From: an uncultured Eubacteriales bacterium
Lineage (GTDB): Bacteria > Bacillota > Clostridia > UBA1381
Reading direction: 5' to 3'
DNA length: 32,554 nt
Assembly: GCA_905199755.1 (NCBI GenBank)
Contig: CAJKHT010000028.1
Location: 1 to 32,554, forward strand
The notes beneath the pieces were generated by a model. It was not told where the DNA came from. It searched no databases and was given only the letters and a program-made list of their open reading frames with translations. The translations under genes were made by a program, and so were the position numbers. Within the stretch, counting starts at the first letter, position 1; each line of letters opens with the position of its first letter. Below, in pieces: positions 8,364-18,840 of this stretch.

Positions 8364-11300
8364 ATGAATTTGATTAAAAAAATAACCTGTATTATTCTCT
8401 GCTGTATAATGTCGGCTGTAATGCCGTCTGCCGGAATGCTGATTACTTATGCGGCAGACGCGGCTGCGGTACCGAGCATTATATATATACCGTGGAAGCT
8501 GGAACCGGGTGAAATCGGCGCGGCATACGGCGAGGACTTTGATGAAAATTCAACAGTAGCAATTCAGCCGCTGACAGGCTTTTCGGGCGAGGTATCTCCG
8601 AACGGCGCACAGTATAAGATAAAGCCGATAAATATAAACAGCCAGTATGTACAGTTTGAAATGCCGGCAGATATTGCCTACGATGTATGCGCCGTATGGG
8701 TAAGCAATAAAAGCGGATGGAGCAAGACTACATACACAAATAAGCCTGTTATGTATTGGGTAAACGAGCATGAAGTCTACAGCGGACAGAAGCTTTTACT
8801 ATATGTGAGAAATGCCGTAAATCCCACTAATCGTTCTGCAGCGGGAGCATCGGTTGAGTTCGTAGAGCAGGAAACAGGCGAGGTATTGAAGGCGTCAATA
8901 TATGACATAACAGATTATCAGGTGTATTTCACTGCGCCGTCGGGAATGAAGATTGGCTCAAGGTATAATATCCGCTATACAAACGGCGCTGGCGGAGAAT
9001 ACGGCTGGTCGGAGATGGAAAGCGTTGAGCGTGAAACCGTAACTGCTGTGGAAAATGACAGCAATACTAAGTTTTTTGATAAAAACTGGGATTTAAATAT
9101 ATCATGGTTCTCAAGCATTAATACGGCGAACACTCTCAACGTTAAGGACTTCGGCGCAAAGGGCGACGGAGCGTCAAACGATACGGATGCAATACAGGCA
9201 GCAGCTGACAAGGCAAAGGCTGACGGAGGCGGTGTTGTATATATACCGAACGGTACATATATTATAGATTTTATAAATATAGGCGGCAACACAATCCTGC
9301 GCGGTGAAAGCCAAGCTGAAACAATTCTTAAGTGGAGCGGTAATTCAGATAAAAACGTTCTCGAAACTCCGAGAACAACAATAAACCGTGCCGCTGCTGC
9401 AGGCGAAAAATACAAGGAAGCCTGCAAGCTGATATATACGGACGAATCCCGTGTCGGACTGTTTGATTTATCTGTTGTAAATGACATTCAAAGATCTGAA
9501 AAATTTTATTCCGCCGACACAAATATTAACAGATTTATATATGGATACGTTGTTCCCGTAGCCTTCCTTGGTCATGCGCAGCAGTGGGGAGACGACAGCT
9601 TTCCGGAGGGAGAAGAAGGCTATGAAGCGGAAAGCTATGTATTAAAAAATGTTAGTATAAATAACGCCGACGGAGCGGGTGTTATGATATGGACAGAGAA
9701 ACCGTATATCGTTGAGGACTGCAATATTTATATAACACATTCCAACGAATTGCGCTACGGTGATTACAGCCGTGTAAGAAACAATAAAATCAGTAACTTT
9801 ATGCGGCCGCTGATATGCTTTATGGCAACAACGGACTGCGTATGGATGGAAGGAAATGAGCTCACGGGACGCGATGATACAAGAAGAATGCAGGAGGGAG
9901 AGCTTGAATGGCTGCAATGGGGTGAAATATGGACGTCTATTGAGCATAGGGGAACCGACTTCGGCGGCGAGGAATATTTGTTTGTAAACAACACTTTCCT
10001 GGGGGAAATCGGAAACGATACCGAAGGCTCAGGCGAGGGCTTTCAGTCACAGGACGGCGAGTCTCACCTATTTACCCGAGTTAAGGATGCCGGAGAAAAT
10101 TGGGTGACAGGAAACACTTCGGCAGCAAATGTTGTTACGGGTGACGAGGCAATTATCACCGCGGGGCGGGGCCTCGGACAGCATATGAAGGTTAAAGAGG
10201 TTCAGGGCGAGAAAATAATTCTTGAAAAGAGTTGGAAGGTGGTTCCTGATAAAACCTCGGTATTACAGGTATATAAAACTCTCCAGTCATATGTAACCTT
10301 TTATAATAACAAATGGGAGTGCAATAACAATAAAGGAAGCATTCACCTTTACCGAAGCGGCTATGATGCGGCAATCGTAGACAATTACCTGCCTGACGGC
10401 GGCGGTATAAGAATGGCTGCCATGCATAGGTCAAACTGTGTGGATATACAATATTTTAACCTTGTTGAAAATAATTATATTTCAGGCTCAACCAATATAC
10501 GTCATGCTCATCAGGGCGCATCAACGGCGATCGGACCGTCAAATGACATGGGTATGCATACGTCCGATTGGAGATTGGAAGATAAGGATTTGCTTTCAAC
10601 GCTTCAGTACGGCATCCGTATACTGCATAATGATATGACCGGCTTGGGGACTGATGTGAATAATGATATATTCCGTAAAACAGGTCCGCTTCTTGATGAA
10701 ATCAGGCCTGATGAGGTTGATTCCGAATACGGCAGTGCTATTTCTCAGTATATAGCATATAACGGAATTGTAATATCCACAAACAGGGCAAGAGACGTAC
10801 AGAGGGGCGAGGTGCCGAGCAAGGCGAGCGTGTCGCACATAGTGGATGGAAATCGTGTCACAAACAGTATTGCCGGAATACATTCGTCAAGCAACACATA
10901 TGACGCAGTTATCAGAAATAATGACCTTTCGGGTAACGGCAAGGAAATCAGCGAAGAAGGGGCGTCCCATAACACCATGATGCTTACCGCAAGCGACGGT
11001 AAGGCACCGGGACTTATTGAAAGAACAGAAATCAATAAGAGTATGCTGAAAAAGTCAGCGCAGAATACAGACTTGTCCGGACTTGATTTTTCGGGTATCG
11101 GTAATGAAGAGGACGGGGAAGCCCTGCCGGTATTTAACGATATAGAAAACCACTGGGCAAGAGAACAGATTACATATCTTAAGGCAAAGGAAATAGTGAA
11201 TGGTGTGACCGAGGAAAGCTTTGAGCCCGATAGAAAGGTTACACGGGCGGAGTTTATTACAATGCTTACAAAGGCTTGCGGAATGAATATTGGCAGCTTC

Positions 11301-11675
11301 AAGGGCGGATATTATGACGTATATACCATGGATTGGTATGCTCCGTATATGCAGGCGGCAAAGGACACATCTCTTATTGATGACAATATGTTGCAGTATA
11401 ATAAGGCGTTCCCGAATGCCCTTCTTACAAGAGAGCAGGCGGCTTCAATAACGGCGCGGGCAATGCAGTCAATGGGCTATAAGCAGGAAAATAAAATAAA
11501 TCTTGAGGTTTATGATGACGCTGACAGCATTGACGAATGGGCAAGACCTTATGTGGAATATTTGTACGGTCAGTGGGTGATGAAAGGAACGGAGGTACAC
11601 AGGTTTACGCCAAAGGCTGTTTTGACAAGAGCGGAGGCGGCTGTTATTATCTATAATTTGCTGGCACGTATGTAA
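8364..11675 (+). CDS. Secreted SLH-anchored beta-helix protein (Pectate_lyase_3-like), 1103 aa
   Basis: After a signal peptide (to about residue 32) come one or two TIG/IPT-like modules (about 38-235, 'IPWKLEPGEIGAAYGEDF'). At residue 258 the hallmark 'LNVKDFGAKGDGASNDTDAI' opens a right-handed parallel beta-helix of the Pectate_lyase_3 type, shared with GH28/GH55-like enzymes and tailspikes. Within it, EHR (Glu 527) and GEG (Glu 558) are conserved with two paralogues in this window. An inserted small domain follows, with the G-x-GxGQ pattern near residue 601. Three SLH repeats (about 922-1103, starting 'FNDIENHWAREQI') anchor it to the wall. A GH28 catalytic signature (NTD/DD/GHG) was not found, so lyase versus hydrolase chemistry is open. 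RBS GGAAAGGA (8346-8353) supports ATG 8364. Likely role: cell-surface polysaccharide cleavage or binding. Confidence 0.85.
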   Translation: MNLIKKITCIILCCIMSAVMPSAGMLITYAADAAAVPSIIYIPWKLEPGEIGAAYGEDFDENSTVAIQPLTGFSGEVSPNGAQYKIKPININSQYVQFEMPADIAYDVCAVWVSNKSGWSKTTYTNKPVMYWVNEHEVYSGQKLLLYVRNAVNPTNRSAAGASVEFVEQETGEVLKASIYDITDYQVYFTAPSGMKIGSRYNIRYTNGAGGEYGWSEMESVERETVTAVENDSNTKFFDKNWDLNISWFSSINTANTLNVKDFGAKGDGASNDTDAIQAAADKAKADGGGVVYIPNGTYIIDFINIGGNTILRGESQAETILKWSGNSDKNVLETPRTTINRAAAAGEKYKEACKLIYTDESRVGLFDLSVVNDIQRSEKFYSADTNINRFIYGYVVPVAFLGHAQQWGDDSFPEGEEGYEAESYVLKNVSINNADGAGVMIWTEKPYIVEDCNIYITHSNELRYGDYSRVRNNKISNFMRPLICFMATTDCVWMEGNELTGRDDTRRMQEGELEWLQWGEIWTSIEHRGTDFGGEEYLFVNNTFLGEIGNDTEGSGEGFQSQDGESHLFTRVKDAGENWVTGNTSAANVVTGDEAIITAGRGLGQHMKVKEVQGEKIILEKSWKVVPDKTSVLQVYKTLQSYVTFYNNKWECNNNKGSIHLYRSGYDAAIVDNYLPDGGGIRMAAMHRSNCVDIQYFNLVENNYISGSTNIRHAHQGASTAIGPSNDMGMHTSDWRLEDKDLLSTLQYGIRILHNDMTGLGTDVNNDIFRKTGPLLDEIRPDEVDSEYGSAISQYIAYNGIVISTNRARDVQRGEVPSKASVSHIVDGNRVTNSIAGIHSSSNTYDAVIRNNDLSGNGKEISEEGASHNTMMLTASDGKAPGLIERTEINKSMLKKSAQNTDLSGLDFSGIGNEEDGEALPVFNDIENHWAREQITYLKAKEIVNGVTEESFEPDRKVTRAEFITMLTKACGMNIGSFKGGYYDVYTMDWYAPYMQAAKDTSLIDDNMLQYNKAFPNALLTREQAASITARAMQSMGYKQENKINLEVYDDADSIDEWARPYVEYLYGQWVMKGTEVHRFTPKAVLTRAEAAVIIYNLLARM

Positions 11676-11695
11676 TATGGATGAAGGAGATTGCT

Positions 11696-14600
11696 ATGAA
11701 GAAAACTATTTGTAATGCATTGACGTTGGTTTTTACTCTTACAGCCTTGGCTTTACCGGCAGCGGCGGCGGAGAAAGCGGCTCCTGTGGTTATCGAAAAC
11801 ACATGGAAAGCGGAGCCCGGTGATGCAATCGGTATATACGGAGCGAATTTTTCGAATTCCGAGGCTGAAGCAAGGGTATTGCTTGCTCCGATGTCGGAGT
11901 ACAGTGAGGACAACGCATTTGAATTATATGATTTAAAAATTTTAAGCAGCGATGACGGTGTGCTGACTGCGGAATTGCCTAAGACAATGTCGAAGGACAA
12001 TTATATCGGATATGTAAAGCTCGGTGAAAGCGTGAGCACACCGTTTTACATAAACACTCCCGAAATCGACTGGATTTCTGAGCCGGAAATCTGTAAGGGA
12101 CAGACGGCAAGAATTTTCGGCAGAAACTTTTTAAATCCCAAAACGGGAGATGCTGACGGGGCAAAGCTTTACCTATGCTCAACAGATGCGGAGCAGGTGC
12201 TTGAAGCGGAAATCAAATCAGCAACCGAGTATACTGTTGATTTTGTAATTCCGAGCGGGGTGACAGAGGGAAAAAGCTATATTGTAAAGTATAACAACGG
12301 AGCCTGTGAATACGGCTTGAGCGGATTAAAGACCTCGGAGGCAGTACCATGCGTTTCCGATGCTCAGATGACGGAGCTTAAGGAAATGTACGGTGTTGAA
12401 GTTGCATGGGCGTCAAACCTTAATTTAAAGGACGTATTCAATGTTAAGGATTACGGCGCAACAGGTGATGGTGATACGGACGATTTAAGCGCAGTTAACA
12501 GCGCATTAGCGGCGGCTGAAGCAAATGGGGGCGGTATTGTATATCTTCCGGCAGGCGAATACAATATTACATCGCTTACAGACGCGCTGAAGATTCCGGA
12601 TAAAGTAATCATTGCCGGTGAAGGAACAGATAAAACGGTAATTAACACAGATAAAAGAATTTCCTTTAGTGAAAATTATGGCGGTATAACAAGGCTTACA
12701 ATAAAATCAGATAAGGTAAGGGCGGCGGATAACACAAACAGGCTTATTACCGGCATTGTCGGCTGGCTGCTGTACACAAACAATCCGAATATATGCTTTT
12801 TTGCAAAGGATATGGATATGAAGATTGCTGACGGCTCAGCCTTGCGTTCAAGCGGAGCGCATCATCTTATTATTGAGGACTGCGGCTTTGATGTTACCCA
12901 TTACGGACCTGCTCTCGGGTGGCCCGTCGGAACAGCTCCGTTTAAGTCGAGATTTGTCCGCAATTATATAAGAAATACGCAGCGGCCTCTGCTGATGTTC
13001 GGGGATTATACATGGGCGTCCGACAATGAAATGCTGGGTGAGAATCCTGAGCAGCTGTATGAAAAAACAAACGGTCAGGTCATATCCATTGAGCACCGTA
13101 TAACCGATATGTGGGGAGATAACATTTATTTCGGAGATAATAATATATCAGGTCTTATAGGCGATGCAAGAGCAGACTATGATGACGGCTGCGGCGAGGG
13201 TATCTGCAATCAGCAGAACGGAAGAATTGCAGTTGGCTCTGCGGTGGGCGCCGAAGGGAATATTCTTGACACAGGTCTTGATCTCAATGCAATATTAAGC
13301 GGCACCGACAGCGGAGTAGGGGAAAATGGTAAAAAGCTTATCGGAGCAAAGGTCGCTGTTCTTTCGGGAGAAGGAAAAGGACAGATAAGGACTGTTACTG
13401 CGATAGACGGCAGTAAGGCAATACTTGACAGCAAGTGGGAGGTTGTACCTAAAAAGGGTGATGCCTTTACAATTGACTGCGGAATTCCAGAGAGAAACAT
13501 TATTGTAAATAATGAAATTACAGCGGAGGTCAGGAAAGCAGCCATTATGTTTTACTGCAAAAGCGCAAACAATATAATAGCGGGAAATACAGCGACAAGT
13601 AGCGGCGGTATATGGTTTGGCGAGCTTCAAAAAGCGTCACAGACAAGAACAGCGATGTCATATTTCAACTATGTTGGAGACAATAATTTGTCGGGCGGAG
13701 TTAAGGATAAGGCGGGCGGTGCGAGAGATAACGCACTCTCAATAGGACCGGGTGATGATGACGGAGTTCTGATTACCGTCGACGTTTCGCTCCCGAAGCA
13801 TACATCCTATTACGGAAATATGTACAAGGATAATACTTTGAACGGTACAGGTCCTAACGTACAGCCGTCAGATGATTATAATGCGAAATTTATGAGCTAT
13901 AATGGAATTGTTGTTACAACGCCATCGGCAGCCTCAAGCGATTATGCCGATGGAACGATTGTGTCGGGCAATACGGTTACAAATTCAATAAACGGTGTAT
14001 TGGTATCTTCACTTGCAAATAATACTCTTATTTATCGGAATAATTTTTCCGGCAACAAAAATGATTATAATGATGTACTCAGCAGAAACACCGTAATTGT
14101 TACCGGTGACGATGCTCACGCAGAGGCAGTAAGGATTAATTCATCTGAGGCGGGAATTGCGGCTGCTGCGAATCTTGAGAAAAACCCGCAGACAAAGTCT
14201 GAGGATAAGCCTGTGCTTGAGAACTCATATACTGATATTGACGAACACTGGGCAAAGGAGAATATCCTGCTCCTGTCAAGCCTCGGTATATTAAACGGAT
14301 ATGAGGACAATACTTTCCGTCCGAATGAAAGCATAACAAGAGCTGAATTTATTTCACTTGTACAAAGATGCTCAGGCTTACAGCTTGAGGGATATAAGTA
14401 TCAGGGGCTGTTTAATGATGTATCTAAATCAAGCTGGTACGGTACGACTATGGAAAAAGCGTTTTTGCTTGGCTTTATTGATAAAAATATGGTTGACGGC
14501 TGGAAGCTTTATCCTGAGAAAAAGATAACAAGAGAGGAGATGGTATCGGTTGTTGTGGCAGGCTTAGAGGCTAAGGACTTAACTTTGGAGGAAAGAGAGA

Positions 14601-14779
14601 TTAACGGCTTTAAGGATTCGGAATCAGTAACTCCATGGGCGGAGAGCAGCATGAGGAAAGCATACAATGCTCAGATTATAACCGGTAATGATAAAAACGA
14701 ATTAAATCCGGTTATAAGCAGCACAAGAGCGGAGGCAGTGGTTGTTCTGGAAAGAATGTTAATTCTTTTGAATAACTGA
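11696..14779 (+). CDS. Secreted SLH-anchored beta-helix protein (Pectate_lyase_3-like), 1027 aa
   Basis: It has the same layout as the preceding gene: signal peptide (1-28), a TIG-like module ('WKAEPGDAIGIYGANFSNSE'), a second one at about residue 122 ('PEIDWISEPEICKGQTARIF'), a beta-helix from about 248 ('FNVKDYGATGDGDTDD'), conserved EHR (Glu 466) and CGEG (Glu 501), an inserted small domain ('LSGEGKGQIRTVTAIDG'), and three SLH repeats from about 844 ('YTDIDEHWAKENILLLSSLG'). ATG 11696 is chosen over ATG 11681 because AAGGAG (11684-11689) lies 6 nt upstream of it. It is much closer in sequence to residues 400-1170 of the 1241-residue fusion at 18898 than to its immediate neighbour, so the copies are of different ages. 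Catalytic activity is predicted only from fold and conserved acidic residues. Confidence 0.85.
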   Translation: MKKTICNALTLVFTLTALALPAAAAEKAAPVVIENTWKAEPGDAIGIYGANFSNSEAEARVLLAPMSEYSEDNAFELYDLKILSSDDGVLTAELPKTMSKDNYIGYVKLGESVSTPFYINTPEIDWISEPEICKGQTARIFGRNFLNPKTGDADGAKLYLCSTDAEQVLEAEIKSATEYTVDFVIPSGVTEGKSYIVKYNNGACEYGLSGLKTSEAVPCVSDAQMTELKEMYGVEVAWASNLNLKDVFNVKDYGATGDGDTDDLSAVNSALAAAEANGGGIVYLPAGEYNITSLTDALKIPDKVIIAGEGTDKTVINTDKRISFSENYGGITRLTIKSDKVRAADNTNRLITGIVGWLLYTNNPNICFFAKDMDMKIADGSALRSSGAHHLIIEDCGFDVTHYGPALGWPVGTAPFKSRFVRNYIRNTQRPLLMFGDYTWASDNEMLGENPEQLYEKTNGQVISIEHRITDMWGDNIYFGDNNISGLIGDARADYDDGCGEGICNQQNGRIAVGSAVGAEGNILDTGLDLNAILSGTDSGVGENGKKLIGAKVAVLSGEGKGQIRTVTAIDGSKAILDSKWEVVPKKGDAFTIDCGIPERNIIVNNEITAEVRKAAIMFYCKSANNIIAGNTATSSGGIWFGELQKASQTRTAMSYFNYVGDNNLSGGVKDKAGGARDNALSIGPGDDDGVLITVDVSLPKHTSYYGNMYKDNTLNGTGPNVQPSDDYNAKFMSYNGIVVTTPSAASSDYADGTIVSGNTVTNSINGVLVSSLANNTLIYRNNFSGNKNDYNDVLSRNTVIVTGDDAHAEAVRINSSEAGIAAAANLEKNPQTKSEDKPVLENSYTDIDEHWAKENILLLSSLGILNGYEDNTFRPNESITRAEFISLVQRCSGLQLEGYKYQGLFNDVSKSSWYGTTMEKAFLLGFIDKNMVDGWKLYPEKKITREEMVSVVVAGLEAKDLTLEEREINGFKDSESVTPWAESSMRKAYNAQIITGNDKNELNPVISSTRAEAVVVLERMLILLNN

Positions 14780-14821
14780 TTATGGTATTTAAATTTAATT
14801 TTAAAGAAAGAAGGAAGAAAA

Positions 14822-17341
14822 ATGAAAAAAATCTTATCTTTTGCATTGGCAGCTGCGGCTGCAGTGCAGCTGTGCATCGGAGGCATAAGTGCATCGGCAT
14901 CAGAGGCACCTGTTGTTAAAAAGACATACAGCATTGAGCAGCTTAGCTCGTTTACACCTCCGATAGCGGAAGGCTCAAGCAGTACAAGCACAAGAACGTT
15001 TGGAGTTGCTACATATCAGATTGAAAGTAAAATATATGCTTATTTGCCGACAAGATATGACGGACTTAAGGTATATGATGTGACCGATCCTGAAAATGTC
15101 GGTGCTCCGATACAAACCTTGACAGAGATACAAAACGGGGACAGAAGCTACTATATGAGAATAGAGACTTGTGAAGGCAAATTGTTTGCTTTCTCATCAA
15201 CTGATTCTCTTGTGCACTGCATGGACATTAACAGCGATGGAACGGTTAATGCTCAATCAGACATGAAGACAAATTTTGTGGCTAATTGTATAGATACAGC
15301 TGGTGAATTTATTTTTACATCCGCCAATAATACAAAGACTATAAATGTGTTGAATGCAAAATCAGAGACTCCGACAGCTGTTGCAGCATCATATACAGAT
15401 ACTGCTGAAAATTTTAAAAATATCAGGGCGATGAAGGTACGCAGGCTTGATAATGGTATATACAGAATAGCATATATACTGCAGCAGACAGAGACAGTAT
15501 TAGAGATAAATGTAGTTGATTATAATCCGGCATCGGGTGAATTTACACCAGTATGTGAAAAAGTTCATTCAGACTGGATAACAAATGGGTTTATGTCTAT
15601 TGCATTTATCAGTGATACAGAGATTGTTGTGCCGTATTATGTATCAAATAAGATTAAATATTACACGGTGGATTTTACAGACTGTATCAGTGATATTAAT
15701 GCTGATTGTACAATTACAATGGAGCAGGAGGAGACAGCAGCAACCTATAACGCATTTATGCAGGAAATGTGTGAAGGAGAGATTGCCGCATGGCATGCAA
15801 CCTCATACATTAAGGACTTCACGGGTAACGAACCTGTAAACATAGCTTCAACAACAATGTTAAGCGGTATATGTGACGCTGCCATGACTGGTGATGTAAA
15901 CAGTGATGAAGGTGCGGTTGTTTATCTTGCTGCCGACAGTAAGGTAATTATCGCAAGGGTAAAAAGAGCATCCGTTACAGAGGAGCCTTATACAAATAAT
16001 ACTGTAATAACCGTAAATCCGGGTGAAGTAAAGAGCTTGCCGGCAGAAAGACTCAGAACGAGCGTTGCGGCTAAGGTTGGCGATAAGACTGTTGTTTACG
16101 GCTTATACGGTCAGACTACTGCGTCCTTGTATGCATATGATGTGACGGACGGTAAAGCGGCTGCACAGTTAGGAAATGCCATTACTGCAAGCAATCCCAA
16201 GGACGCTGAAATGTATGTAAAGGACGGATATTTAATATTCGGAAACGGAAATAATGTTCAGATAAATAAACTAAATGATGACGGCAGCGTTGGCGCACAG
16301 AAATATTCGTATGCTACGGGAAACAGTGTGGCAAGTATAAGAATGGCTGATAATTTGTTGTTTGCAGGTTCAATGAATGCAAACAACGGTGTAACAGTGC
16401 ATGATATATCTGACCCTTCAAGCGCAAAGCTACTGGGTACTATTGTCACAGACAATTCGGTAAGAGGTATTGATATTGAAAAAGTCAGCAATATCAGATA
16501 CAGAGTATATATTTTGACTAAAGCAAGCGTTAATAGTGTTGATACTTTGAAATTAACGATAAAAGACATTATATATGCGTTGGGATCATATTCTGTAGAG
16601 TCGGTTTTTGAGGCGGCAATTCCTGACTATACAGGCTTTGGATGGCCGGGATATAACGATTATGCTCCCTATGGCAGCGGAAATATCGCAGTAGTTAAAG
16701 AGGGGTATATAGCGGTAGAGTGTGAAGGCACGGGCAGATTTACGGTTGATGTGACAAATCCGGCTGCTCCCAAGATTATAAATGCAGAAAAAACAACCAA
16801 CATTGATTATCGTCAAAGAAAGATAAGATTAGACAGCACAAAGGTTGTTGAGGTAAGTCGTAATACAGACGGAGCTTATATAGTAGATTATACAAATCCT
16901 GCGGCGCCTGAGAAAATTGCAGCGATTACAGGCATGAAGGGCGACGGAGCAAGTATTCTTGATAAGTATCTGTATACAACTCTCGGTAACGAAATCCGAA
17001 GCGTAAAGCTCTACGATGACGGAGTATCCTATGGCAATATAGTATTTGATAAAGCAGCTGTTGCGGACGAGGACACAACAGCCGGTGTAGTCATAACAAA
17101 CAACACGGCAAACGCTGTAGCTCCGACGCTTATAATAGCTCTGTATGACAGAGAGAATTGTCTTGCAGCCGTTGCAATTAGCAATGAAAATATAGCGCCT
17201 TACTCTGCGGGGACTATTTCGGCAACGATTTCAAAGGATTTTATTCCGGCTGATACGGCAGGATATTATTTCAAGGCAATGCTTTGGGAGAGTATACAGA
17301 CAATGAGACCGATTATGAATTGCGAAACACTTGGAAAATAA
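14822..17341 (+). CDS. Secreted LVIVD-type beta-propeller protein, two-part (839 aa)
   Basis: A signal peptide (MKKILSFALAAAAAVQLCIG..) is followed by two propeller-like parts. Part A (about 30-380) contains 'KIYAYLPTRYDGLKVYDVTD'. Part B (about 385-750) contains LVIVD-like blades such as 'NNGVTVHDISDPSSAKLLGT', 'FTVDVTNPAAPKI' and 'YIVDYTNPAAPEKIAAITG'. A small C-terminal beta-sandwich (about 755-839) ends 'YYFKAMLWESIQTMRPI', a module that recurs in the next two genes. No SLH repeat, so the protein is released or held by other contacts. Part A is related to the N-terminus of the fusion protein at 18898 and part B to the whole gene at 17368. LVIVD propellers are usually binding modules; no active-site motif was identified. 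AAGGAAG (14810-14816) is the ribosome binding site. Confidence 0.82.
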   Translation: MKKILSFALAAAAAVQLCIGGISASASEAPVVKKTYSIEQLSSFTPPIAEGSSSTSTRTFGVATYQIESKIYAYLPTRYDGLKVYDVTDPENVGAPIQTLTEIQNGDRSYYMRIETCEGKLFAFSSTDSLVHCMDINSDGTVNAQSDMKTNFVANCIDTAGEFIFTSANNTKTINVLNAKSETPTAVAASYTDTAENFKNIRAMKVRRLDNGIYRIAYILQQTETVLEINVVDYNPASGEFTPVCEKVHSDWITNGFMSIAFISDTEIVVPYYVSNKIKYYTVDFTDCISDINADCTITMEQEETAATYNAFMQEMCEGEIAAWHATSYIKDFTGNEPVNIASTTMLSGICDAAMTGDVNSDEGAVVYLAADSKVIIARVKRASVTEEPYTNNTVITVNPGEVKSLPAERLRTSVAAKVGDKTVVYGLYGQTTASLYAYDVTDGKAAAQLGNAITASNPKDAEMYVKDGYLIFGNGNNVQINKLNDDGSVGAQKYSYATGNSVASIRMADNLLFAGSMNANNGVTVHDISDPSSAKLLGTIVTDNSVRGIDIEKVSNIRYRVYILTKASVNSVDTLKLTIKDIIYALGSYSVESVFEAAIPDYTGFGWPGYNDYAPYGSGNIAVVKEGYIAVECEGTGRFTVDVTNPAAPKIINAEKTTNIDYRQRKIRLDSTKVVEVSRNTDGAYIVDYTNPAAPEKIAAITGMKGDGASILDKYLYTTLGNEIRSVKLYDDGVSYGNIVFDKAAVADEDTTAGVVITNNTANAVAPTLIIALYDRENCLAAVAISNENIAPYSAGTISATISKDFIPADTAGYYFKAMLWESIQTMRPIMNCETLGK

Positions 17342-17367
17342 CCCGGTAAAACTGTAAGGAGGACATA

Positions 17368-18771
17368 ATGCTTAAGAAAATAGCTTCACTTTTATTATGC
17401 GTCGTAATGTTAATTCCTGCCGTAGCTTATGCTGCGGCACCGGGAGTTGACAGCGTGATAGCACCGGAAATAATAAATCCGGGAGATGTGACAACGCTTG
17501 ATGTGGCTCCTAGACTCAAGTCAAACGTTGTGGCTAAGGTCGGGGAAAGAACCGTGCTTTACGGTCTGGCGCACAACAGCGGAGGTCTGTATGCTTTCGA
17601 TATAACAGATAATCAGACAGCAGTTCAGCTTGGAAGCGTTATTGCAGTAACTACCTTTGACAATAAGGAAGCGGAAATGTATGTAAAAGAAGGGCATCTT
17701 ATATTTGCCAACGGCAATAATGTTCAGATAAACAAGTTAAACAACGACGGCAGCATAGGAGCGCAAAGCTTTTCAAATGCAACAGGCGGCGTTGTAGACA
17801 ACCTTAAGCTTATAGATGATTTGCTGTTTGCGTGTTCGGAAAATAAAAACAACGGTGTAACAGTGTATGACATATCCGACCCTGAAAATGCAAGGCTGCT
17901 TGGCAGCATTGCGGCAGATAATTCGGTAAGGAGTGCAGCGGTTGAAAAGACAGGCGATAGCAGCTACAGAATTTATATTTTAACAAAGGCGAGAGTTGAC
18001 GAAGTGGGTACAGTAAAATTATCAATAGAGGATGCTGTATATGAGTCAGGCTCATTCTCAGCGGAAACGGTTTTGGAGGCCTCACTTCCCGCATATGACG
18101 GCTTTGGATGGCAGGGCTACGGCTATACGGCAACAGACAGTGTCGTTGCCGTATTACTGAAGGCAGGATATATAGGTGTAGAAAGCAACAACAGCGGAAG
18201 ATTTGTGGTTGATGTGACAAATCCTTATGCTCCTGCTGTTATAAAAGCGGAAGCGGTTACAAATGCAGGCTTTCGTTACAGAAAGCTACCTTTAGACAGT
18301 ACAAAAGTTGTGGAGATTAGTAAAAACAGCACCGGTGTTTATATAATGGATTATACAGATGCTGAAAACCCTGAACAGCTTGCCGCTGTTACCAATATGC
18401 AGGGTGAGGGAGCAAGTATTCTTGATAATTATTTGTATACAAGCGTGAACGGTAAGCTTTGCAGAGTAAAGCTCTATGACGGATATACGGTACATACGCC
18501 TGTTGTTGAAAAAAGTGACGGTTGTGTAACGGTATCGGTAAATGTGGATAATCATATATCACAGGATAAGACAATGGTGCTTATTGCGGCAATCTATAGG
18601 GATGATAAAATGATTGACGCGGAATTTATATCGGAAATTGTGCCGGCAAACGAGAAGGCTTATGATTTCTCAGTGGATTTGGATACTTCGGAGGAAACGG
18701 ACTATACGTTCAAGGCATGGATGTTTGATAATTTTGAAGATATGACGATGCTTACCGATGTGGCGTATTAA
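17368..18771 (+). CDS. Secreted LVIVD-type beta-propeller protein, short paralogue (467 aa)
   Basis: This protein carries a signal peptide (MLKKIASLLLCVVMLIPAVAYA) and then only part B plus the C-terminal sandwich of the gene just upstream. Matching blocks include 'GNNVQINKLN[ND]DGS[IV]GAQ', 'NNGVTV[YH]DISDP', 'TDNSVR/ADNSVR' and 'GEGASILDNYLYTS' versus 'GDGASILDKYLYTT'. The C-terminus 'YTFKAWMFDNFEDMTML' repeats the small sandwich. AAGGAGG (17357-17363) is a strong ribosome binding site, 4 nt before ATG. The relation indicates tandem duplication followed by loss of part A, or the reverse. It is the last gene before the terminator at 18777. Binding of a carbohydrate or of a partner protein is plausible but unproven. 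Confidence 0.82.
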   Translation: MLKKIASLLLCVVMLIPAVAYAAAPGVDSVIAPEIINPGDVTTLDVAPRLKSNVVAKVGERTVLYGLAHNSGGLYAFDITDNQTAVQLGSVIAVTTFDNKEAEMYVKEGHLIFANGNNVQINKLNNDGSIGAQSFSNATGGVVDNLKLIDDLLFACSENKNNGVTVYDISDPENARLLGSIAADNSVRSAAVEKTGDSSYRIYILTKARVDEVGTVKLSIEDAVYESGSFSAETVLEASLPAYDGFGWQGYGYTATDSVVAVLLKAGYIGVESNNSGRFVVDVTNPYAPAVIKAEAVTNAGFRYRKLPLDSTKVVEISKNSTGVYIMDYTDAENPEQLAAVTNMQGEGASILDNYLYTSVNGKLCRVKLYDGYTVHTPVVEKSDGCVTVSVNVDNHISQDKTMVLIAAIYRDDKMIDAEFISEIVPANEKAYDFSVDLDTSEETDYTFKAWMFDNFEDMTMLTDVAY

Positions 18772-18776
18772 TATAT

Positions 18777-18825
18777 AACGGTGCTGCGGAAGTATTTTCG
18801 GCAGCACCGTTATGTATATATTTTT
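18777..18825 (+). terminator. Rho-independent terminator closing the secreted-protein operon
   Basis: AACGGTGCTGCGGAA (18777-18791) pairs with TTCGGCAGCACCGTT (18797-18811), giving a 15-bp stem with one mismatch and a 5-nt loop. It is followed by an AT-rich stretch and TTTTT (18821-18825). It begins 6 nt after the stop codon of the 467-residue gene, marking an operon end and implying separate transcription of the genes from 18898 onward. Confidence 0.85.
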
Positions 18826-18840
18826 GAATTTGGAAATAAT

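Noticed and set aside
8334..8377. AGGAGGT (8334-8340) followed by a 7-codon frame from ATG 8354 overlapping the start of the 1103-aa gene
   Set aside because: The spacing (13 nt) is long, and a seven-residue peptide cannot be supported. A second ribosome binding site explains the real start at 8364.
8975..9487. Minus-strand open frame of 170 codons within the beta-helix gene
   Set aside because: It lies wholly inside a well-supported + strand gene, is Ser/Pro-rich shadow sequence and lacks a ribosome binding site.
8364..14779. GH28 polygalacturonase assignment for the beta-helix proteins
   Set aside because: The fold signature fits Pectate_lyase_3, but the GH28 catalytic strings (NTD, DD, GHG) were not found, so no specific enzyme name is given.
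15585..15839. + strand 84-codon frame inside the propeller gene
   Set aside because: It is in an alternative frame of a secreted protein with consistent domain structure; composition is Arg/Leu-rich noise.
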